Source: Bradyrhizobium archetypum
GTDB taxonomy: Bacteria; Pseudomonadota; Alphaproteobacteria; Rhizobiales; Xanthobacteraceae
Assembly: GCF_013114835.1 (NCBI RefSeq)
Contig: NZ_JAAVLW010000006.1
Location: 121,001-185,000, forward strand
Direction: 5' to 3'
DNA: 64,000 bases
Shown here piece after piece: positions 35,850-43,310 of the stretch. A model generated the notes under the pieces. It ran no database searches, was not told the origin of the DNA, and was given only the letters and a program-made list of their open reading frames with translations. Every line of letters starts with the position of its first letter. The first letter of the stretch is position 1. Position numbers and translations under genes: made by a program.

Positions 35850-36830
35850 TCATTTCTGCCGGTTGTAGTATTCCGGCATGGCGTGCGGATCCATCGCCTG
35901 TTCGGATCGGCGGCCCAGAAAGAAGAAGCCGCTGGCGGCGTCTGCTGCGGCCCGGCCGCGGCCGAATGCGTCGAGATATCTGATCCAGAAGAACGGCAGC
36001 ACGATCAGGCGCGACAGCTTGTTGCCCGCGCCGAGCGCGCGCGCGAAATAGCGGATCGACCATTCAAGCGCCACGCCGGCGCCACCGACCGGCCCGGCGC
36101 TGATCTCGGAAAATCGCCTGAACAACCAGCGGTGACCGCTCTGCGTGAACCGCGAGAAGTCATAGGCCCGCTCGTGCACTTGCTGCATGAACGGCGTCTC
36201 CGCATAGACCAAGCCTTCCAGCCGCAGCACTCGATGCAGCTCGGCCACGACAGTTGCAGGTTCCAGCACATGTTCCAGCACGGCCTGCACCCAGACGCCG
36301 TCGAACACGCCGTCTTCGAAGGGTAGGCGGTGGGCGTCGGCCACCAGCACGGTGTGTGGCGAGGCATAGACATCGGTGCCCACGAGCTCGATGGAGTCAT
36401 CCCGGTAAAGTTCGTCTGCGCCTAAACCGATGGTCCCGCCTCCGACCACCAGCACGGCCGGCCGCTTCGATTCCCGCTTCAACAGATCGATAAATTTCAG
36501 GCTGTTGGCGACAGCGACCGGATTGCCCCCGAAGGTAAGTCGATGCAGCCGCGATCCAAGGGAACGGCGGCTGACGTCCCGCTGCAGTACCGAGCCGCTC
36601 TCGGCCTCGTACATCCTGCGTTCAAAAATGCTGACTGCGAAATCGATCAGCACCGGCTGGGCACCGGCCATCGGAAACCCGACCCTGCTATAGTCGCAGG
36701 CACGGTTCGAACAGGTTGGCTGTGACCATACGTTCCGCAACGGCGAGGAGCAGCGAGGACAGCGAAGACGCTTTTTCCAGTGCGCGGGTTCCGTTTTCGC
36801 TACCGAATGATCGACGGCAGAAAGCTGCAA
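35850..36830 (-). CDS. Class I SAM methyltransferase with N-terminal zinc ribbon
   Basis: 326 residues from TTG 36830, with GAGG at 7-base spacing. The N-terminus has a Trm112-like zinc ribbon: RCPRCSSPL then PTCSNRACDY (Cys pairs near residues 24-27 and 39-44). The methyltransferase core has motif I VLVVGGGTIGLGADEL (about 127) and a GVWVQAVLEHVLEPATVVAEL block typical of Methyltransf_11. Such proteins sit in many surface-polysaccharide loci. O-methylation of a sugar in the EPS (for example 4-O-methyl-galactose) is a reasonable guess, competing with the FkbM enzyme at 15371. Confidence 0.87.
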   Translation of the reverse strand: MQLSAVDHSVAKTEPAHWKKRLRCPRCSSPLRNVWSQPTCSNRACDYSRVGFPMAGAQPVLIDFAVSIFERRMYEAESGSVLQRDVSRRSLGSRLHRLTFGGNPVAVANSLKFIDLLKRESKRPAVLVVGGGTIGLGADELYRDDSIELVGTDVYASPHTVLVADAHRLPFEDGVFDGVWVQAVLEHVLEPATVVAELHRVLRLEGLVYAETPFMQQVHERAYDFSRFTQSGHRWLFRRFSEISAGPVGGAGVALEWSIRYFARALGAGNKLSRLIVLPFFWIRYLDAFGRGRAAADAASGFFFLGRRSEQAMDPHAMPEYYNRQK

Positions 36831-37206
36831 AGAAGGACCTCGTATATCATCTCTTCTGCCCTGCCCGCTCCTGGTTAGCGATCGATGCTATTTCGAACAC
36901 AGGGGCAGCGCAATGCGAAGGCGGGAACAATTCGGATCGCAATTTGGGTCTCGCAGGAAACAACGGCCAGCCCCACCGTGAAGGCACGCGAAAAGCAACG
37001 CACGAACCCGCTATCCTGTTTCGAATAAATTTTAGGATATCTCGAAATCCCGGCTCGCTTCGCGCGGCCGGCCGGCGTGAATATCGGCCGAAGAGCGTAA
37101 CCCAGCATTCACGACGCAATGAAGGGGCATTTGACAATTCCTGATCTGGGGGAAAAGTTGATCCGTCGGCCGGCGTGCCATCTGATTGATCGAGGAGTTG
37201 CTTGGC
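36831..37206. other. Intergenic region without recognisable gene
   Basis: 376 bases between two divergent genes. Somewhat richer in A/T toward 36900-37030. I see no tRNA, terminator or clear operator. Open frames here have no supported start and look like chance. Confidence 0.5.
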
Positions 37207-37551
37207 ATGTCAGCCCGCGAACCATCGCAGCGGCCAGACGCATCCGGTTCGCTTATCGTTTTCGTCCTCGATATCGACCGCAGGCCAACGCTTGCCTTTG
37301 AAGCCAGTGGCCCGGCCGAGGCGCAGGAAATCTGTCGCGACGCCGACCTGCAGGCCGATCTGGCTGCGTTCACTTCGGACGGCGTTCCGATCTGCGCACC
37401 AGATTCGACGCTCGGCCTGCGCGCAGCAACGCAAGCAGAGATCGCAGCGTTCCGGCATGCGGTGGAACGAGCTCCGGCGTCCGACCAGCCCACCATGACG
37501 TTCCTGATCAAGGTCGACGGCGTCGTGGTCGTGACCGTCGGTCCCGAATAG
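37207..37551 (+). CDS. Hypothetical protein, 114 aa
   Basis: ATG 37207 is preceded by GAGGAG at 37192-37197. The protein is small, acidic and soluble, with no signal, membrane segment or cysteine motif beyond two isolated Cys. The middle reads as alternating short strands and helices (LIVFVLDIDRRPTLAFEA, PTMTFLIKVDGVVVVTVGPE), suggesting a compact alpha/beta fold. I do not recognise a family. It is convergent with the large RTX-type protein, with 24 bases between their ends. Confidence 0.7.
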   Translation: MSAREPSQRPDASGSLIVFVLDIDRRPTLAFEASGPAEAQEICRDADLQADLAAFTSDGVPICAPDSTLGLRAATQAEIAAFRHAVERAPASDQPTMTFLIKVDGVVVVTVGPE

Positions 37552-37575
37552 GTGTGAACCGGCGCAGCGGCGCCC

Positions 37576-39924
37576 TCAGATGAAGAGCAGATGATCTGGT
37601 GTCGGAAACGCAACGCCGGCAGGCATGGCGGACGCCTCATGACCGGCACTGATGACGACATCATGTCCGGCGAGATGACTGTGAAGATGCGCAGCGTCGG
37701 CAGCGATTGAGGATTCGATCTGGCTCACACCATGTCTGATCGACTCCGATGCCTTGAAATCATCTGTCATGCCGTGCCTGACCGTCTCGCTGAAGACAAA
37801 CGTGTCGCGGCCTGTGCCGCTTAGGATATCGCTCGCATCCGTTGGAGTCAGTGTAACGCCTGCCGCTTCGACCCTCCCGACAGGTGAGCCATGATAGTGG
37901 AAGGCAAACCGGGCGGCAGCTTCACCGGAAGGCGACGCGAGCAAGCAAGGGAGATGATGCGCCGCATCGGGGCGGGGTTGTTCGGACGATTGAGCACTAT
38001 CGACCGGCGAGCTGGAAATAAGGGCGCCGCCGGCAACCGCGAATGTATAGAGATCGGCGGAGCCGTCGGCGTGCCGGATGACCTGTCCGGTAATCTTGCC
38101 AGCGCCGTCTGTCGCCAGCACTTGGAGCGTACTGCCGGACCGGCCTGCAAGACTGGCGAAGAGGTCGCCGGCGTCGATCGCGCCGTCGGCGAACCGCAGG
38201 AATTCCAGATTTGCAAGATGATCGCTGCCGTCGCGGCCCGCGATCCGGTCATGCACCACGATCTGGCCATCGGCAATCGCAATGTCGTAGTCGCGGACGC
38301 TGCCGGTGAAAGTGGCGGTATCGATCCCGTCCCCGCCGTCAACAATATCGTCGCAGATGCCGCCGGTGATGACATCGTTGCCGGCGCCGCCATCGATCAC
38401 ATCGTTGTCCGTCGATGCGCCAAGGAACCAGTCCTGGTGGTTGGAGGCGTCGACATGAATATTGCGGACGTAAAGGTCGAACGTGCCGGGTGAACTGGCG
38501 TTGACGCTGTCGGCGGGCGTAACGGCAACGCCGTTGATCAGGAAATCCTTGATATGCAGCGCCCGCCCCGGCGTAGCGTTCGCCAGCGAAATATCGATGC
38601 TGGTGATCGCGTCGGGGTTTTCGAAGCTCACCGTGAAAGTCTGGTAACCCGAGGAATCCACCGCCGGCTTGAATTCCAGCAATCCGGATACCGGCTTGCC
38701 GTTGACCAGAATCTGGACCTGGGCGCCAATGCCTCCGACCACCGAACCATAGCCAATCAAGGTAACGGTCTTGACGGCCAATCTTCCGCCTGCGCCCGGC
38801 CCGCCAACGATAGTGTCGTCCCCGGCGCCACCGCAAATGACGTCATCGCCAAGCCCGGCGTTGATGTCGTCGTTGCCCCGGCCGAGATCAATGATGTCGG
38901 CGATCGCTGATCCTGATGCCGTAAGGTTGGGCACCGCCCCATCGCCGTGAAAATATTGCGAGACGACGGCTTCGGCCGGCTTTCCCATCACGGAATAGCC
39001 CGTGCTCGAATATTGATTGTTAAGGTCCCATTGCCAGAGCTCGGCGCCTTTCAGCCAGCTTCCGCCACGCGCGGACCACACCTGGAAGAACGCGTTGTAG
39101 GCATCCGCCTGCTCCATCACGTCGACCGTGCCGCTGCTCGTCCACGATCCCGGAGCGATGGCGGTGCCGTCGATGCTGCGATAGCCAACTTCCGTCATCA
39201 ATAGCGGCTTGTCGTATCTTGTCGCCAGCGAATGGAGAAAGTCGACCGGCGATTTGTAGTCGAACGCCGCCGCGTAATAGGGGTTGAACGGCACCGAAGT
39301 CCAGGCGTTGACGAGATCCTGCACGGTTGGCGCGTTGCTGGCCGTCAATGGCGGATAGGTGTTGACGCCGATGGTGTCGAGCTGATCCCAGAAGCTGACA
39401 TGCAGGGCCTCGTCGGTCGCTGCCGCATAGGTCAATTCGCCGAGATAGACCTGGCGGACCGCGGCAATGAGATCGGTCCAGTAGCCGCGATACTGCTCGC
39501 CGGACAGGCTGCTCATCTCATTGCCGATCGCGAACATCTCGACGCCCGCGGACTGCGCGATGGTGGCGAGATGCACGATCTCGACCTGGTAGGAGGTGAA
39601 GAAGGCCGCAACGTCCGTCGGCGCCAGGTTGGATATCCTGGTGCCGTTCAACGTCGAGAGCGCGGCCTTGAACAGCACCGAGAGGCCGGCGTCATGCGCT
39701 GCCCGAAATCCGACCAGCAGGCTGGCGTCGCTCTCGGTCTTGGTCGGTTCGGCAAAGACGGCATTGGAGGTCCCCGTCTGCGTCCAGATCCGCGCCGTCA
39801 GCTCGACCGAATTCGAACCGAGTGACGCAATTTTTTGCAATGCCTGTTTGGCCGACGCGCTCGAGAATTGTCCGTTCCATTCGGATAGGGCGCCAAAGCC
39901 CTGAACGTCAAATATACTTGCCAC
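37576..39924 (-). CDS. Secreted RTX-type glycoside hydrolase (TIM-barrel plus calcium-binding repeats)
   Basis: 782 residues from GTG 39924, with GAGGG upstream. Residues about 1-340 look like a glycosidase TIM barrel, with likely catalytic Glu136 in FAIGNEMSS and Glu245 in LLMTEVGYRS. Calcium-binding RTX nonapeptides follow at about 355-385 (GLGDDVICGGAGDDTIVGG) and 510-540 (NDVIDGGAGNDVITGG). Between them is a beta-rich segment (VTLIGYGSVVGGIGAQVQILVNGKP) resembling Ca-dependent xylan-binding modules. The C-terminus, with SDILSGTGRDTFVF and a hydrophobic end (DHLLFI), suits type I secretion; there is no signal peptide. Rhizobial PlyA/ExsH-type glycanases exported by PrsDE cleave EPS at the cell surface, and its place at the end of the EPS locus fits that role. 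Confidence 0.88.
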   Translation of the reverse strand: MASIFDVQGFGALSEWNGQFSSASAKQALQKIASLGSNSVELTARIWTQTGTSNAVFAEPTKTESDASLLVGFRAAHDAGLSVLFKAALSTLNGTRISNLAPTDVAAFFTSYQVEIVHLATIAQSAGVEMFAIGNEMSSLSGEQYRGYWTDLIAAVRQVYLGELTYAAATDEALHVSFWDQLDTIGVNTYPPLTASNAPTVQDLVNAWTSVPFNPYYAAAFDYKSPVDFLHSLATRYDKPLLMTEVGYRSIDGTAIAPGSWTSSGTVDVMEQADAYNAFFQVWSARGGSWLKGAELWQWDLNNQYSSTGYSVMGKPAEAVVSQYFHGDGAVPNLTASGSAIADIIDLGRGNDDINAGLGDDVICGGAGDDTIVGGPGAGGRLAVKTVTLIGYGSVVGGIGAQVQILVNGKPVSGLLEFKPAVDSSGYQTFTVSFENPDAITSIDISLANATPGRALHIKDFLINGVAVTPADSVNASSPGTFDLYVRNIHVDASNHQDWFLGASTDNDVIDGGAGNDVITGGICDDIVDGGDGIDTATFTGSVRDYDIAIADGQIVVHDRIAGRDGSDHLANLEFLRFADGAIDAGDLFASLAGRSGSTLQVLATDGAGKITGQVIRHADGSADLYTFAVAGGALISSSPVDSAQSSEQPRPDAAHHLPCLLASPSGEAAARFAFHYHGSPVGRVEAAGVTLTPTDASDILSGTGRDTFVFSETVRHGMTDDFKASESIRHGVSQIESSIAADAAHLHSHLAGHDVVISAGHEASAMPAGVAFPTPDHLLFI

Positions 39925-40109
39925 CTGTGCACCCTCGCCCTGTGCGACGGATAGCGCGAGGGATTAACGTTCAGCTTAAAATGCGTGGGACTTGTACGGG
40001 GTGCCAACGAATTTTTTCAGCGCTTGCGCTAACACTGCAGAGCAGTCACGAGTTCCAATTCAGGAACCGGACGCGGCGCTCAGCACTCGCCGAACTGCTC
40101 CCACGAAAT

Positions 40110-40724
40110 TCACAACTCGCTAAACAGCTTTCGAACCCTCGGGAGATGCTGCCGGCTTTGAGTGCCATTTGAATACATTGCCGATGCTTTCCAGGCTCGG
40201 CGCAGGTCAGCAACCATCTTGCGCCAAGCGGCGCCGTCCGCCCCACCGAAGCGGCGGACGTAGGCCGGGTGAAAGGTGATTTGCAGGGGACGGCCGTCAA
40301 ACTGGAGCTTTGCCTTGCGCGATGCTCCGATCGAACGCGACGCCCTGAACAGGCGAGCCGCCGTGCTGCCGAGCGCAACGACCACGCGCGGCTTTGAGCG
40401 CCGGATGTCAGTCAGTACCGCGGCACCGTAATGATCGATTTCCTCGATCGTTGGAGTCCGATTACGCAGCTTGGATTTTGTCGTGTATTCGATCGGCCGA
40501 AACGGAATCGCGTTGGCGAAGCGCAATTGCCTGAGGTCGATCCCAGCCTGCTCGAGCAGTTCGCGCAACGCGCAACCGGCCGGCCCGACAAAGGGCTTGC
40601 CCTGCTCAGCTTCCTCGGCGCCAGGTGCCTCGCCAACCAAGTATAGCCGCGGTCGCCGGAAGAGACCGTCAGGCGCGACCCGGCGCTGATCGAGACGCTT
40701 GCTGGCGGTGCTTGTCTCGGCCAT
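40110..40724 (-). CDS. Uracil-DNA glycosylase superfamily protein (family 4/5-like) lacking Fe-S cysteines
   Basis: 204 residues. Motif A is VGEAPGAEEAEQGKPFVGPA (about 31-50) and motif B is TFHPAYVRRFGG (about 160), with the central VVVALGSTAARLF strand, all as in family 4/5 uracil-DNA glycosylases and UdgX-like proteins. These remove uracil from DNA. The four cysteines that hold the [4Fe-4S] cluster in family 4 are absent; the only Cys is in GPAGCALREL. The C-terminal 25 residues (SAMYSNGTQSRQHLP onward) look like an unrelated extension. Function in uracil repair is likely but not certain. Confidence 0.82.
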   Translation of the reverse strand: MAETSTASKRLDQRRVAPDGLFRRPRLYLVGEAPGAEEAEQGKPFVGPAGCALRELLEQAGIDLRQLRFANAIPFRPIEYTTKSKLRNRTPTIEEIDHYGAAVLTDIRRSKPRVVVALGSTAARLFRASRSIGASRKAKLQFDGRPLQITFHPAYVRRFGGADGAAWRKMVADLRRAWKASAMYSNGTQSRQHLPRVRKLFSEL

Positions 40725-40798
40725 CGGTGTCTACACCTGCCAAAACACGATCAAGGGCATCAGTGCCGTTCGACAGCACCGAGCCCTAACGTCGGACC

Positions 40799-41626
40799 TT
40801 AATGCGACATCAATACCGGAACGGTCATCGTGTCGAGAATGCCGCGCGTCACGCCGCCGAGGATGAACTCGCGTAGCCGCGAATGGCCGTAGCCGCCCAT
40901 GACGATAAGGTCGGCCGACAGATCTGCCGCGTGCGACAGGATAACGTTTGTGACATCGGTACCATCGGCGGCAAGCGCCTTGGTGCTAGCGCTCAAGCCG
41001 TGGCGAGCCAAATGTCTACCAACGGCCGCCAGGGTTTCCTCGGCTTCCCGACGGCCATCACCTACGTTGATTACCTCGATCGATTTCGCGCGCTCCAGGA
41101 TCGGCATGGAGTCCGCGAGCGCCCGCGCGGCGGTGCGGCTTCCGTCCCAGCAGACGACAATGAAGCCGAGCTTGATGCCCTCCGTTTGGATGCTGGGTAC
41201 GACGATGACAGGCCGTCCGGATTCAAACATCGCTGCTTCAGCGTCAAGGCCCGTGGCGTTCGTCGTTTCAGGGTCGGTCTGTGCAACGATGGCAAGGTCG
41301 AACGTCCGCGCAATGTGGCCAAATGTCCTTGGGCTTCCTTCAATGCTGGTCTCGAGCATCTGCGCCTCGGCGGAAAGACCAGCCTTCGCCGCCGCCTGCT
41401 TGAATCTTCCGATGGCCTCGTTTGCCATCCTGGCGCTCTCTTCGCGCAGGGATTCGACGAAGTCGGCCGAAACGGCCTCCATGCCGGCGGCCAGAATCAC
41501 CGGGGAATAGCACATCGCGACGCCGGCAATCTGGGCATCGAACATCCTCGCGACGGATATCGCATACGCGGTGGCAGGATCGCGCGAGTTACCGGTTGCT
41601 AAGTTGACGACAATATCCTTGATCAC
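40799..41626 (-). CDS. Tandem universal stress protein (UspA domains)
   Basis: 275 residues from GTG 41626, with GAGGAGG eight bases upstream. Two UspA domains: about 1-140 and 150-275. The second keeps the ATP-binding signature G-x2-G-x9-G-S/T as MGGYGHSRLREFILGGVTRGIL; the first lacks it, as is common in tandem Usp proteins. Cytoplasmic, usually induced by starvation, hypoxia or oxidative stress. A GGAAC box lies upstream at 41732-41736 (minus strand), but I could not pair it with a convincing minus-10 element. Confidence 0.95.
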   Translation of the reverse strand: MIKDIVVNLATGNSRDPATAYAISVARMFDAQIAGVAMCYSPVILAAGMEAVSADFVESLREESARMANEAIGRFKQAAAKAGLSAEAQMLETSIEGSPRTFGHIARTFDLAIVAQTDPETTNATGLDAEAAMFESGRPVIVVPSIQTEGIKLGFIVVCWDGSRTAARALADSMPILERAKSIEVINVGDGRREAEETLAAVGRHLARHGLSASTKALAADGTDVTNVILSHAADLSADLIVMGGYGHSRLREFILGGVTRGILDTMTVPVLMSH

Positions 41627-41781
41627 GGCCAGCCTCCTCGTGATAACCCGCCCTTTGTGGGACGAAGGGCTTGCGAGTTCATTCGCATAGAACGGCCGCT
41701 CACAATGAAAAAGTCCGCGCGACCGGCAATAGTTCCGAACGCACCGATGCCTATGCGGGACCTCGCGGCCTATACGCGGGC

Positions 41782-42054
41782 CTATGCCGCCCCTGGCGGC
41801 TTGTGCCTTAGCCGCTGCTGGGGCGAAATTGCCGGCTGTGGCGAATGCCGCCCGCTATGCGCCTCACCATGCATCGACCGCAAAAAGTGCTCGGCGTGCT
41901 GAAGATAATTTTCCGCTGCGATCAGATCGCCCTTCAGCGCTTCGGCGCGAGCCAGCTCTACGTAGCGCTCGTAATTCCTTTGTGCGTTCTGAGACTGCCT
42001 CGGGAGGCGGGTCCTGACGACGTTGCTTTTCCGTGACCGTGTTCTTCTCGCCAT
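41782..42054 (-). CDS. Small DUF4167-like protein, 90 aa
   Basis: N-terminus is Arg-rich (MARRTRSRKSNVVRTRLPRQ). The core SQNAQRNYERYVELARAEAL followed by AAENYLQHAEHFLRSM is the pattern of DUF4167 proteins, where an NAQRNYERYL block precedes a helix ending in QHAEHYFR. Usual DUF4167 proteins are longer and have low-complexity tails; this one is the domain plus about 25 residues. Probably RNA- or DNA-associated given its basic N-terminus, but function is unknown. Confidence 0.8.
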   Translation of the reverse strand: MARRTRSRKSNVVRTRLPRQSQNAQRNYERYVELARAEALKGDLIAAENYLQHAEHFLRSMHGEAHSGRHSPQPAISPQQRLRHKPPGAA

Positions 42055-42104
42055 GTTGATAGCTGCATAATTGATCTTCCGCGCGCGAGCTCGAATTTGC
42101 CGCG

Positions 42105-42608
42105 CTATCGCCGACGGCGCGCTCTGGTCCGGGCTGCCTTTTTGGCTGCCGCAGAGCGCCCCGCCGCGCCTTTGGTCTTCGCGGCCTTACGAGCCGTCGC
42201 TGAGCGGGCCGAGGCGGAGCGACGCGACGCGGCGCTTCGTGCCTGCTTCGATAGAGCTGCACGCGACGCCGTGCCGCGTGGTTCACGCTTGAGGGCCTGC
42301 GATACAGCACGTGAAACGCGCGGCCGGCGTCGGGTTTTTCGCTTGCCCTGGCCCGCCTCATAGGCGTACTTGGCGCTTTTGCGGGTCCTTGCCTTGGCCT
42401 TGCCTTTTGCTGGCGGACGGAGCGGAACGCCCGCACGCCTTGCCTTGGACAGGCCGATTGCAATCGCCTGCTGTGGCGATCTCGCGCCATGTTGGCCGCG
42501 GCGGACCTTGCGAATCTCCTCATGCACAAACTCGCCCGCCTGTGTAGTCGGCGATTTGCCCGCGCGTTTGTCTCGCCTGGCTTTCTGCACTGTTCTTCGC
42601 TCTGGCAT
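42105..42608 (-). CDS. Very basic DUF6496-like protein with histone H1-like tail
   Basis: 167 residues from ATG 42608, with GGAGA upstream. Residues about 10-65 (AGEFVHEEIRKVRRGQHG, SPQQAIAIGLSKARRAGV) form the conserved DUF6496-like domain. The rest is almost pure Lys/Arg/Ala/Ser (KARTRKSAKYAYEAGQGKRK; KKAARTRARRRR at the end), like bacterial histone H1 or AlgP/HctB-type tails. It probably binds DNA or RNA electrostatically. It is 50 bases upstream of the DUF4167-like gene on the same strand, so possibly co-transcribed. Confidence 0.82.
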   Translation of the reverse strand: MPERRTVQKARRDKRAGKSPTTQAGEFVHEEIRKVRRGQHGARSPQQAIAIGLSKARRAGVPLRPPAKGKAKARTRKSAKYAYEAGQGKRKTRRRPRVSRAVSQALKREPRGTASRAALSKQARSAASRRSASARSATARKAAKTKGAAGRSAAAKKAARTRARRRR

Positions 42609-42862
42609 GATCGTCTCCAGTTGATAGTGCCTCGCGCCCCGCGCAACGGCTTCGCCAGTGGCCGTTCTCTCAAGACACTAACGTCCGACGACGGGAAATG
42701 GTCCCCGGTGCTTTGGCCAGACAGCCCGAGCGCCGGCTCGCTCCCTGCCGCCGAGAATTTCGCCGATATATTATGCCGATGTCATACAATGCACGCGGCG
42801 CTGTCCGGCGGCTTGGACACGATCTTGCGCGGATGGCCCGCCAGGCCCATGGAAAGTCCACC

Positions 42863-42897
42863 AAAACGAAAACTCCCGCAGCGCCAGCTACGGGAGT
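42863..42897 (-). terminator. Rho-independent terminator downstream of the initiator tRNA
   Basis: On the minus strand ACTCCCG (42891-42897) pairs with CGGGAGT (42872-42878), with a 12-base loop that has further pairing potential, followed by TTTTCGTTTT. It lies 12 bases past the tRNA 3' end, as expected for a single tRNA transcription unit. Confidence 0.85.
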
Positions 42898-42908
42898 GTC
42901 AGTATCGT

Positions 42909-42985
<77 letters not shown>

Positions 42986-43310
42986 ATAAACCGTTGCGCT
43001 GCCTTCGAAAAAACCGGACCCGACGTGAAAGCCGGCCAACGTATGTCGCGCCGACCGATCCCGTCCGGAGGCTTCCTGAGAAGGCGACCCGGGCAAGGCC
43101 ATCGGGCGCGAGGGGTATGTATCAACGTCCCCCTGCTTTGGAAAGGGGCAAAGATCGGCTTTTGCAGATTTTATGACAGTAAAAACGGGGGTTTGAAGCG
43201 CCAAATCCGTCACCTGGAACCGCCCTTGCCATAAACGCCGCAAAAGCGGAGTTTTGCGCCCCAAAGCGCCGCCAGAGGGCGCAGCAGAACATAAAAGCCG
43301 GGGGATGCGC
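42986..43310. other. Intergenic region upstream of tRNA-fMet and GMC oxidoreductase gene
   Basis: 325 bases that must contain the minus-strand tRNA promoter and the plus-strand promoter of the oxidoreductase gene. An A/T-rich patch around 43160-43200 is the most promoter-like part. I see no gene or strong hairpin here. Confidence 0.45.

Noticed and set aside
41732..41736. GGAAC box on the minus strand upstream of the universal stress protein, as a general-stress sigma (EcfG) promoter
   Set aside because: No CGTT-like minus-10 at the required 16-18 base spacing.
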